DNA of 64,000 nt from Prolixibacteraceae bacterium. GTDB lineage: Bacteria; Bacteroidota; Bacteroidia; Bacteroidales; Prolixibacteraceae. The position numbers and the translations under genes were made by a program. The notes beneath the pieces are model-generated. The model had not been told where the DNA came from and ran no database searches. It saw only the letters and a list, made by a program, of their open reading frames with translations. This document shows positions 46,014-54,409 of the stretch, one piece after another. The DNA lies in NCBI GenBank assembly GCA_018648265.1, contig JABGRN010000019.1, positions 1 through 64,000 on the forward strand, written 5' to 3'. Each line of letters begins with the position of its first letter. Positions within the stretch are counted from its first letter, which is position 1.

Positions 46014-47567
46014 ATGATAAAAAAAATTAACTGGCAGATTTTATTCGTAAATGTAGCTGTTGCGCTGAATAGTGCTTGTTCAAGTAATGTTTCAAACGAA
46101 AAAACAGAACGCCCAAATATTGTCTTCATAATGGTTGATGATTTGGGATGGAGCGACCTTTCGTATAATGGAAGTAAAGTTTACGATTCTCCTAATGTTG
46201 ACAGATTATCTCAACAGGGAATGACATTCTCAAATTTTTACTCAGCGGGTCCGGTTTGTTCGCCAACCCGGGTATCAATATTGTCTGGTAAGTATCCGGT
46301 TCGAACAGGAATTACTACGTATTTATTAGCTCCGGAGCTCGACCCTAAACATATCGCAAGCCATTTTCCACTGGAAGAAATTACCTTTGCAGAGGCATTA
46401 AAAGAGTACAATTACAAAACCGGTTATTTTGGAAAATGGCATCTGGGTTATGCCAAAGAGCACTGGGCAGCAAACCAAGGTTTTGATGTGGCTATTGGTG
46501 GAATGGATTTGGATTGGGCATGGAAAATTGCCCATCCGGAAGTTGAGGCTCCTGATGTGGACAGAGGCAGAGGTCATAAACGATTTTTTAGTCCGCACCA
46601 CCTTACTTTTATGGAAGATGGATCTGAAGGTGAGTACTTAACCGAACGTCTGACAAATGAAACCATTAAGTTTATTACTGAAAACAAAGATGAACCATTT
46701 TTTGCATATCTTTCATTCCATACTGTACATACGCCATTACAGGCAAAAGAAGAGGTAGTTGAAAGATACACCAATAAAATTCATGAAATGGGATTGGATA
46801 CTATGATTGAAACGAATACCGAAGAGAAAACCCATCAGAATAACCCAAATTATGCGGCAATGGTGTACCACATGGATGAGAATGTGGGACGGGTTATGGA
46901 TTGTTTAAAAGAGTTGAATCTGGAAGAGAATACGATTCTTATTTTTACCTCTGACAATGGCGGAAAAGGAAGTGTAACTTCAAATTTACCATTGAAAGGA
47001 ATGAAGCACAATTTGGATGAAGGTGGTATTCGCGTACCAACCATTGTTCAGTGGAAAGGAAAAATTGAAAGTGGTTCGGTTTGTAATGAAACGTTGATTT
47101 CCAACGATTTTTATCCAACCTTCCTTGATTTGGCAAATGCACCATTGAGACCTGAACAACACCTGGATGGAATTAGTTTTAAGGATATTCTGTTGGGAAC
47201 AAAAACGAAAACTGACAGAGATGCTATTTACTTTCATTATCCACATAGCCGTATGGAAGGAGCTGTTATTATGGGAGATTACAAACTGCTCTATTATTAC
47301 AAAACCGGCGAAACAAAATTGTATAATTTGAAGGACGACATTGGTGAATTGAACGACTTGAGTCAGATAGAAAAAGAAAAAGCAGCAGAGATGCTTCAAA
47401 TGTTGAAAGCATGGTTAAAGGAGGTTAATGCTAATTTTCCTGAAGGATTTATTGACTCCCGGAACGGTTTCAATTTTATATCCGGAAGATTGGCATGCAC
47501 CGGGCCAGCAAAGTATACAACCGGAAAAAATATTAAAGATTGTGGTGAAAGCAGCAATCACCGGTAA
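46014..47567 (+). CDS. S1 formylglycine sulfatase
   Basis: This 517-residue predicted lipoprotein (ALNSAC, Cys22) has metal ligands in MVDDLGWSDLSY. The formylglycine motif CSPTRVSILSG has its cysteine at residue 82, and GKWHLGY and TSDNGGK complete the active site. The GWSDLSYNGSKVYDSPN opening is typical of a broad arylsulfatase group acting on many glycan sulfates. Toward the C-terminus the LYNLKDDIGELNDLSQ segment is normal for the family. It lies between a sialidase and a URO-D-like gene. Substrate is unassigned. Confidence 0.92.
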   Translation: MIKKINWQILFVNVAVALNSACSSNVSNEKTERPNIVFIMVDDLGWSDLSYNGSKVYDSPNVDRLSQQGMTFSNFYSAGPVCSPTRVSILSGKYPVRTGITTYLLAPELDPKHIASHFPLEEITFAEALKEYNYKTGYFGKWHLGYAKEHWAANQGFDVAIGGMDLDWAWKIAHPEVEAPDVDRGRGHKRFFSPHHLTFMEDGSEGEYLTERLTNETIKFITENKDEPFFAYLSFHTVHTPLQAKEEVVERYTNKIHEMGLDTMIETNTEEKTHQNNPNYAAMVYHMDENVGRVMDCLKELNLEENTILIFTSDNGGKGSVTSNLPLKGMKHNLDEGGIRVPTIVQWKGKIESGSVCNETLISNDFYPTFLDLANAPLRPEQHLDGISFKDILLGTKTKTDRDAIYFHYPHSRMEGAVIMGDYKLLYYYKTGETKLYNLKDDIGELNDLSQIEKEKAAEMLQMLKAWLKEVNANFPEGFIDSRNGFNFISGRLACTGPAKYTTGKNIKDCGESSNHR

Positions 47568-47614
47568 AGATTAAAATATGGTATTTATTATCAATGTATT
47601 ATAATTGAATTATT

Positions 47615-48679
47615 ATGACACCAAAAGGAAGAGTTTTAAAAGCACTAAATCACGAAGAACCAGACCGGGTTCCTTTTATGTACCGAGATGTTCCGGAAGT
47701 TCGTGAGCGGCTAAAAAAAGATTTGGGAGTGAACACTGATGATGAATTGTTCGAAAAACTGGATATTGATTTTCGCTGGGTGGGACCTGACTATGTTGGC
47801 CCGGAATTAGAATTGGATAATGGACACAAACGCGATCTGTGGGGAGTGGAATGGAAATATACCAAATTTAGTGATGGAGCAGGTTATTGGAATGAAGTTG
47901 ACCACCCGTTAAAAGATGTTCAAACTATTGAAGAATTGGAAAATTATAACTGGCCACAACTGGATTGGTACGATTTCTCGAAACTGGAAGAGCAGTGCGA
48001 CAAATACAAAGACTACGCAATTATGACGGCTCCGGGAATTGCTTCTCCTGGAATATTTCAATCGCCGGTTCAGCCGCTTTTAGGTGTTGAACGCAGTTTG
48101 ATGGAAGCTTACATGAATCCCGAATTCCTAAAAAAACTAATCGATAAAATCCTTGATTTTCAACTTCCTTTTATTGAAAAAATGTTGAAGTCTGCCAATG
48201 GTAAAATCGATTTTTTCCGTTTGGGCGATGACTTTGGAACACAGTCGGGTTTATTAATGGATATTGGCATGTGGGAAGAATTCATACAACCGGCATTTAA
48301 AAAAATGAATGAAGTGGCTCAAAAATATGATGCGCATTATTATCAGCATTCCTGTGGCAGCATTCGTGATTTAATTCCTTCGTTTATTAATACCGGAGTG
48401 GAGGTTTTAGACCCCATTCAAGTAAAAGCTAATGGAATGGTTCCATTAGAATTAAAAGCAGAATTTGGAGACAAGCTTTGTTTTTCGGGTGGTATTGATG
48501 AACAGGATTTACTACCTCACGGAACTCCTGATGAAGTTAAAAACGAGGTTAAAAAACTGCTCGATGACATGGCTCGTGGCGGCGGCATTTTTATGGGGCC
48601 AACCCACAATTTTCAGGATGATATTCCAACAGCAAACATTTTGGCCATGTACGAAGCCGGAAAAGCCTGGAGATATTAA
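47615..48679 (+). CDS. Uroporphyrinogen decarboxylase (URO-D)-family protein
   Basis: This 354-residue cytoplasmic protein (no signal) has the (alpha/beta)8-barrel family features: an N-terminal RVLKALNHEEPDRVPF, the FRLGDDFGTQSGLLM segment, YYQHSCGSIRDLIPSFINTG with conserved His and Cys, and a C-terminal GGGIFMGPTHNFQDDIP. This resembles the URO-D-like and corrinoid/CoM methyltransferase branch (MtaA/CmuA relatives) more than haem-pathway HemE, which starts differently. Proteins of this branch often occur in catabolic gene clusters with unknown substrates. Placed between two sulfatases, it may process a released sugar substituent such as a methyl group. No corrinoid protein is encoded nearby, so that is speculative. 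Confidence 0.85.
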   Translation: MTPKGRVLKALNHEEPDRVPFMYRDVPEVRERLKKDLGVNTDDELFEKLDIDFRWVGPDYVGPELELDNGHKRDLWGVEWKYTKFSDGAGYWNEVDHPLKDVQTIEELENYNWPQLDWYDFSKLEEQCDKYKDYAIMTAPGIASPGIFQSPVQPLLGVERSLMEAYMNPEFLKKLIDKILDFQLPFIEKMLKSANGKIDFFRLGDDFGTQSGLLMDIGMWEEFIQPAFKKMNEVAQKYDAHYYQHSCGSIRDLIPSFINTGVEVLDPIQVKANGMVPLELKAEFGDKLCFSGGIDEQDLLPHGTPDEVKNEVKKLLDDMARGGGIFMGPTHNFQDDIPTANILAMYEAGKAWRY

Positions 48680-48746
48680 AATATTCTCCTGATTTGTAAG
48701 ATTCGTTACCCATGAAATTTCATATTTTGTGTCTATTTTGTATTAA

Positions 48747-50129
48747 ATGAAGAGGATTATTTATATAACCATTTTTCTGTTTTTTGTTTTAGGATGTTCA
48801 AAACAAAAAAGCAACCAAAATTTCCCCAACATCATCCTGGTTACGGCTGACGACCTCGGCTACGGCGATGTAGCATGTTACGGTAATCCAACCGTATTAA
48901 CACCTCATTTAGATGAAATGGCAAATGCCGGAATCCGTTTCGAACGATTTTATTCTACTGCTCCGGTTTGTTCTCCAACGCGTGGAAGTTGTTTGACTGG
49001 TCGTCATCCGTATCGATACAACATGCCGTGGGCAGGAAGATATGGTTTGCCAAAAGAAGAGATAACCATTGCCGAAGCATTAAAAACCAAAGGATACTCA
49101 ACCAGGCATTTTGGGAAATGGCACGTTGGCGGATTAAGTAAAATCATTAATCAAAGCGAATTTCCGGGAGGTCCATCTCCATATTCCCCTCCATGGGAAA
49201 ATGGTTTCTATGAGTGTTTTTCTACCGAATCAATGATGCCAACTTACAATCCGTACTATCAGGTCGGTGGTGAATTTGGAACCGAAGATTATAGATTTGT
49301 TCAGAATGAACCAGTTGAAAAAGGGCAAAAAACAGGAGGTTTTCGTTGGGGAGATTTTTATTGGATTGGAGAGGATAAATACGTGGAAGTTATGCCTGAA
49401 GGTGACGATTCTAAAATAATAATGAACAAGGCACTCGATTTTATTGAAAGAAAATCGACTGAAAAAAGTCCGTTTTTAAGTGTTATTTGGTTTCATACAC
49501 CACATACTCCTGTTGTTGCCGGGAACGAGCAACGAGCAAAATATCCCGATTTGGATATACCTCAACAACATTGGTTTGGAGCTATTTCAGCAATGGACGA
49601 GCAAATTGGAGTGCTGAGAGAAAAACTACGAAAACTTCAAATCGAAGACAATACAATTGTTTGGTTTTGCAGCGACAATGGTCCCTCTTATATTCATAAT
49701 TACAATTCTTCAGGTAGATTGCGTGGGAAAAAAGCAGAACTATATGAAGGAGGAGTTCGAGTGCCGGCAATACTTGAGTGGCCTTCAAAAATTACAAATC
49801 CATTTATTTCTCAATTGCCGGTTTCAACCAGTGATTTTTATCCTTCGATACTTGCAATTTGTGGAATTGAAATGGAAAATCAACCCATTCTGGATGGAGT
49901 AAATGTAATGGAATCAATTCTTACGAAAAAGGAAAAACGAGAAACTCCGATTTTATTTCAATCTCCGGTTCCAAACCGATTGAAAAAACAGGAAACGGAA
50001 GATGTTGAGCAATTTTCAATAGTGGATAATAATTACAAACTAATCAGTATTGACGGAGGAAAATCATTTCAATTATACGATTTGAATGATGACCCAACTG
50101 AAAGCATAGACATTGTAGAAAAAAAATAG
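48747..50129 (+). CDS. S1 formylglycine sulfatase
   Basis: This 460-residue predicted lipoprotein (FFVLGC, Cys17) has metal ligands in TADDLGYGDV. The formylglycine motif CSPTRGSCLTG has its cysteine at residue 75, and GKWHVGG and CSDNGPSY complete the site. A stretch after the motif, HPYRYNMPWAGRYGLPKEE, and the insertion around FYECFSTESMMPTYNP distinguish it from the other sulfatases here, so it may have a different specificity. The C-terminus is short (LYDLNDDPTESIDIVEKK). It lies between the two URO-D-like genes. Confidence 0.92.
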   Translation: MKRIIYITIFLFFVLGCSKQKSNQNFPNIILVTADDLGYGDVACYGNPTVLTPHLDEMANAGIRFERFYSTAPVCSPTRGSCLTGRHPYRYNMPWAGRYGLPKEEITIAEALKTKGYSTRHFGKWHVGGLSKIINQSEFPGGPSPYSPPWENGFYECFSTESMMPTYNPYYQVGGEFGTEDYRFVQNEPVEKGQKTGGFRWGDFYWIGEDKYVEVMPEGDDSKIIMNKALDFIERKSTEKSPFLSVIWFHTPHTPVVAGNEQRAKYPDLDIPQQHWFGAISAMDEQIGVLREKLRKLQIEDNTIVWFCSDNGPSYIHNYNSSGRLRGKKAELYEGGVRVPAILEWPSKITNPFISQLPVSTSDFYPSILAICGIEMENQPILDGVNVMESILTKKEKRETPILFQSPVPNRLKKQETEDVEQFSIVDNNYKLISIDGGKSFQLYDLNDDPTESIDIVEKK

Positions 50130-50220
50130 AGATTGCAGAAAAGATGAATACAAAACTAAGGGAGTGGCAAAGCTCTTGTGAAAGAAGTGCCACAGGATTT
50201 GATTATTGAGAATGACGATT

Positions 50221-51255
50221 ATGAATAACATACGAAAACCAAATAAACAGCGAATATTTGACGCAATTAACCATGTGGAAACAGGGGAAATACCGATTTT
50301 AGAGATCGATCCGGATATGTCATTGGTGAACCAAATCTTAAAGAAAAAGCTTCCAATGCACCTCCATTCATTTGAATTGGAGGTAGAAGATAATATTGAG
50401 CTCAATAAAAGAATGGGCAACGACCTTACTTTTTTTGGTCATGTTTGGCGTGTAGGTAGAAAGGAATTTTCAGATGATGACGGACGAATTCATTATATCG
50501 ACGGAACAATAAAAACGAGAGAACAGTTAAAAGATGTTTGGTTTCCTTCGCTCGACAAACTTGAAAAACGTCTTGAAGACCATTGCAAGAAAGTGGATGG
50601 AACCGGGATGGGAATCTTATGTAAAGCGCAGACACCTGCCTTTACCACTATGAGTGCAATGGGTTATAGTGATTTCCTTTTGAATACTATAATGGATCCC
50701 GATTTTACTTATGACTTTATAAATATGATTCATGAGTATTGCATGAAAGAGTTGGAAGTATTTCTTAAGTATCCCATTGATATAGTGCAAGTTTCCAGTG
50801 GTCTGGTAACCAATACAGGACCAATGGTAAGCTACAAAGACCTGGAGCCGTTGGAATTTAAATTTATTGAAGAGGAGATGCAGCTGGTAAAATCGATGGG
50901 TAAAAAGGTACATTTTCATATTGATGGGAGAGTGGATGATATGATTCCCCGGTTTTTGGAGATGGGAACTGATATTTTGAATCCCATTGACCTATGCGCC
51001 GGGAATCAGGATGTTTTTGCCATAAAAGAGAAATATGGTAGTCAAATCACCATCTCAGGAAATATTGATATTGAAGCTGTATTAAAAGACGGAACACCTG
51101 AACAAGTCAAGGAAAATGTGACGATGCATATTGACAAATTGAAAAAAGGCGGTGGTTATATTGTTTCTTCTTGTCACAACCTGCATGAACTTGTACCAGT
51201 TGAAAATTTTTACGCAATGCGGGATACAGTTTTAAATTATAAAAATGAGCCATAA
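50221..51255 (+). CDS. Second uroporphyrinogen decarboxylase-family protein
   Basis: This protein of about 344 residues uses the ATG at 50221 (MNNIRKPNKQRIFDAIN); ATG 50212 is an alternative. It is cytoplasmic. Family features are the RIFDAINHVETGEIPI start, the VHFHIDGRVDDMIPRF segment (the equivalent of HSCG in the other copy, here with Asp-Gly) and the GGGYIVSSCHNLHELVP C-terminal motif. It is clearly diverged from the 47615 protein, especially at the putative metal-binding region, so the two probably do different steps. Its last 11 bases overlap the start of the sialate esterase gene, which implies translational coupling and a shared role. Confidence 0.82.
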   Translation: MNNIRKPNKQRIFDAINHVETGEIPILEIDPDMSLVNQILKKKLPMHLHSFELEVEDNIELNKRMGNDLTFFGHVWRVGRKEFSDDDGRIHYIDGTIKTREQLKDVWFPSLDKLEKRLEDHCKKVDGTGMGILCKAQTPAFTTMSAMGYSDFLLNTIMDPDFTYDFINMIHEYCMKELEVFLKYPIDIVQVSSGLVTNTGPMVSYKDLEPLEFKFIEEEMQLVKSMGKKVHFHIDGRVDDMIPRFLEMGTDILNPIDLCAGNQDVFAIKEKYGSQITISGNIDIEAVLKDGTPEQVKENVTMHIDKLKKGGGYIVSSCHNLHELVPVENFYAMRDTVLNYKNEP

Positions 51256-53341
51256 AGCAAAAACATACATTTTATTTCTGGTTGCGTTCCTATTGGCATC
51301 TACTGTTTATAGTCAAGCGTCTGTTAAAATCAGGATTGCCTGTGTTGGAAATTCAGTAACATTTGGAGCTGGCATTGAAAATTGCGATGTAAATAGCTAC
51401 CCGGCTCAATTGCAAAAAATGTTGGGTGAAAAATATGAGGTCGCCAATTTTGGAAAAAGTGGCGCAACGCTGTTAACCAAAGGTCATCGCCCTTATATTA
51501 AGCAAAAAGAATTTCAGGAGGCATTAAAATTTAGCCCACAAATTGTAATTATTCATTTGGGATTAAACGATACCGACCCACGAAACTGGCCAAATTACCG
51601 CGACGATTTTGTTAGTGATTTTTCGGCATTAATAGATTCGTTTCGAATGCTGCCGACAAAATCAAAAGTTTGGATTTGTAAAATGACACCGATTTTTCAT
51701 GGTCACCCAAGGTTTAAATCTGGAACACGCGGTTGGTTTTGGCAAATTCAGGAAAAAATAGAGGTTGTTGCAAATGGGAAAAACACAGAATTGATTGATT
51801 TGCACACTCCGTTATATTCAAGGCCTGATTTGTTTCCAGACAATCTTCATCCAAATAGAGAAGGAGCACTGATACTTGCAAAAACCGTCTATTCCGAAAT
51901 AACTGGTGATTTTGGTGGGCTTCAAATTCCGGATGGTTTTAATGGTAATATGGTTTTACAGCGTGGAGTTGCAATTCCTGTTTATGGCAATGCAAATTCC
52001 GGCGATAAAATAACTATCGATTTTGATGGTGACATCCAAACAGCAACAACTGATAAACATGGAAATTGGAAAGTTGAATTTCCTGCTAAACTTGCAGGTG
52101 GTCCATATTCAATAAAAATAGAAAACAGAGATTCATCGATAACGATTGAAAATATTCTTGTTGGAGATTTGTGGCTTTGTTCCGGACAGTCGAATATGTC
52201 TTTTGCACTTAAATCAACAGCTCACGCCAAAGAAGAAATTCCTAAAGCCAACTATCCTGAAATTCGGCTTTACAATATGAAAACTGTTGCCTGGGGGAGT
52301 AATTATAAATGGTCAAAAGAGGAGCTTCAAAAAACAAATAACCTTGAATTTTTCTCTGGTAAATGGGAAACTTGTACGCCTGAAACGGCAAACGATTTTT
52401 CAGCAATTGCTTATCATTTTGGACGAAAACTTTACGAGAAGACTGGTGTGCCAATTGGCTTAATTCACAATTCAAAAGGTGGTTCACCAACCGAATCATG
52501 GATTGACCGCAAAACTTTAGAATTTCATCCTCAATTGGTTGATGTTTTAATTAATTGGGAAAAGAACGATTTTGTACCGGCATTTTGCAAAGAGCGGGCT
52601 GCCTTTAATATTCAGGAATCAAAAAATCCGAAACAGAGGCATCCTTTTCATCCGGCCTATTTATATGAAGCAGGTATTGAACCGTTAAAGGGAATGCCAA
52701 TAAAAGGAGTAATCTGGTATCAGGGCGAATCAAACGCGCATAATGTAGAATTTCACGAGCAACTATTTCCTGTATTAATTAAAAGTTGGCGGCATATTTG
52801 GGGTGAAAACTTACCCTTCTATTTTGTGCAATTATCAAGTATTAATCGTCCCAGTTGGAGTCATTTTCGCGATTCTCAGCGCCGGTTAGCCTTACAAATT
52901 CCAAATTGTGAAATGGCTGTTTCAAGCGATCTGGGGCATCCTACTAATGTTCATCCAAAACAGAAAAAGGAAGTTGGTGAAAGATTGGCTTTGGTTGCCT
53001 TGAATCAGTTATACAACAAAAATATTCCGTGTCAAGGACCAAAAGTTAAAGCGATTAAATTCAGTAATTATAAAATAATAATTGAATACACTTTTGCAGA
53101 GGGATTGAAAACCAGCAATGGAAAGTCGCTTCGTTCTTTTGAAGTGGCAGGTGAAAATGAGTTATATAAACCGGCTAAAACAAAAATAATTGAAAATAGA
53201 ATTGAAATTTGGTCAGAAGAGGTTCCAATTCCAAAATATTTTCGATATGGATATCAACCATATACCGATGCAAATTTAGTTAACGAAACTGGACTACCCG
53301 CATCAACTTATACTACAGAATTTGAAAAAATGGATTTTTAG
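51245..53341 (+). CDS. nanS: Two-domain sialate O-acetylesterase (SGNH plus SIAE domains)
   Basis: This 698-residue exported esterase has a signal peptide (residues 1-23). Residues about 28-215 form an SGNH domain: GNSVTFG with Ser37, GLNDTDPR with the block III asparagine, and DNLHPNREG with the His/Asp pair. Residues about 225-690 are a sialate O-acetylesterase domain: CSGQSNM with Ser316, IWYQGESNA, and a histidine-containing LGHPTNVHP. This two-catalytic-domain layout matches the NanS esterase of Tannerella and Bacteroides, which removes O-acetyl groups from sialic acids to let sialidases work. It overlaps the URO-D-like gene by 11 bases and leads into the lyase and transporter genes. Confidence 0.9.
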   Translation: MSHKAKTYILFLVAFLLASTVYSQASVKIRIACVGNSVTFGAGIENCDVNSYPAQLQKMLGEKYEVANFGKSGATLLTKGHRPYIKQKEFQEALKFSPQIVIIHLGLNDTDPRNWPNYRDDFVSDFSALIDSFRMLPTKSKVWICKMTPIFHGHPRFKSGTRGWFWQIQEKIEVVANGKNTELIDLHTPLYSRPDLFPDNLHPNREGALILAKTVYSEITGDFGGLQIPDGFNGNMVLQRGVAIPVYGNANSGDKITIDFDGDIQTATTDKHGNWKVEFPAKLAGGPYSIKIENRDSSITIENILVGDLWLCSGQSNMSFALKSTAHAKEEIPKANYPEIRLYNMKTVAWGSNYKWSKEELQKTNNLEFFSGKWETCTPETANDFSAIAYHFGRKLYEKTGVPIGLIHNSKGGSPTESWIDRKTLEFHPQLVDVLINWEKNDFVPAFCKERAAFNIQESKNPKQRHPFHPAYLYEAGIEPLKGMPIKGVIWYQGESNAHNVEFHEQLFPVLIKSWRHIWGENLPFYFVQLSSINRPSWSHFRDSQRRLALQIPNCEMAVSSDLGHPTNVHPKQKKEVGERLALVALNQLYNKNIPCQGPKVKAIKFSNYKIIIEYTFAEGLKTSNGKSLRSFEVAGENELYKPAKTKIIENRIEIWSEEVPIPKYFRYGYQPYTDANLVNETGLPASTYTTEFEKMDF

Positions 53342-53475
53342 ATGTTGAGATTCAAGATAGAAAGATTAAAAATAATAATATATAAATGATTTAATAATTA
53401 GGAAGATGAAACATATGGTTAGCACGGATTTACTTCCGACTTCCATCTTCGGTTTTCCGACTTATCTTTAAAAGA

Positions 53476-54387
53476 ATGAAAAAAATTAACGGATACGTTG
53501 CAGCACCTTTTACCCCAATGAAAGAGAATGGGGATATTAACCTGGATTTTATTCCGGAATATGCTGATTTTTTAATTAGGAATGGACTGGATGGAGCTTT
53601 TATATGCGGCAGCTCTGGTGAAGGAGCATTACTTACCCGCGAAGAGAGAATGGCAGTTGCCGAAGCATGGGTTGACGCTGCCGGGGATAATTTAAAAGTT
53701 ATTGTGCACACTGGTGGAACCAATTTGACAGATCAAAAAACGCTGGCACAACATACACAAAAAATTGGTGCTTTTGGAGTAGCTGCTATGGCCCCCGCAT
53801 TTTTACCTCCACGCCGGAATGAAGAATTTGTTGCTTATTGTAAAGAAATAGCTTCTGCTGCTCCTGAGTTATCATTCTATTACTATCACATTCCACCGCT
53901 TAATGGTTTCAATATGTCTGTTGTTGAACTGTTGAAAGCTGTAGATAAAGAGATTCCAAATTTTGTAGGGGTGAAATACACACATGATAATTTATACGAA
54001 TTTGATCAGTGTAAATATGTGGCCAACGGAAAATTCGAAATGCTTCACGGACTTGATGAGACTTACCTTTCTGCACTGGCATATGGCTTTTCTGGCGGGG
54101 TTGGGGGTACATACAATCACTGTTTTTCCTTGTTTCGGGAAATGAAAGAAGCCTATGCTGCAGGCGACCATATCAAGTGCCGGGAATTACAACATAAGTC
54201 CCATCTTTTTATTAATGTATTGGGAATGTTCCGTGGAAACATAGTATGCGGTAAGCGGATTATGAAGTTTATGGGTATTGACTGCGGACCCAACAGGTTA
54301 CCTCTTCAAACTATCTCAGTTCAGGAAGAAATTTCAATGAAAAAAGAATTGGAAACCATCGGATTTTTTGATTACTGTAATAAATAA
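53476..54387 (+). CDS. nanA: N-acetylneuraminate lyase (dihydrodipicolinate synthase family)
   Basis: This 303-residue cytoplasmic aldolase splits N-acetylneuraminate into ManNAc and pyruvate. The substrate carboxylate-binding GSSGEG lies at 45-50. The catalytic tyrosine in YYYHIPP (Tyr137) and the Schiff-base lysine in VGVKYTH (Lys167) are at the positions seen in E. coli lyase. GLDETYLSALAYG and GGVGGTYN are typical of the lyase rather than of dihydrodipicolinate synthase. The family contains related 2-keto-3-deoxy sugar aldolases, so activity on other sialic acids is possible. It sits between the sialate esterase and the transporter fusion, which supports the assignment. Confidence 0.92.
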   Translation: MKKINGYVAAPFTPMKENGDINLDFIPEYADFLIRNGLDGAFICGSSGEGALLTREERMAVAEAWVDAAGDNLKVIVHTGGTNLTDQKTLAQHTQKIGAFGVAAMAPAFLPPRRNEEFVAYCKEIASAAPELSFYYYHIPPLNGFNMSVVELLKAVDKEIPNFVGVKYTHDNLYEFDQCKYVANGKFEMLHGLDETYLSALAYGFSGGVGGTYNHCFSLFREMKEAYAAGDHIKCRELQHKSHLFINVLGMFRGNIVCGKRIMKFMGIDCGPNRLPLQTISVQEEISMKKELETIGFFDYCNK

Positions 54388-54409
54388 TATTCCCAATAAA
54401 TTTACGACC

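Noticed and set aside
47615-48679. HemE of haem biosynthesis
   Set aside because: The N-terminal pattern and the HSCG region fit the URO-D-like/methyltransferase branch, and a second diverged copy sits in the same catabolic run.
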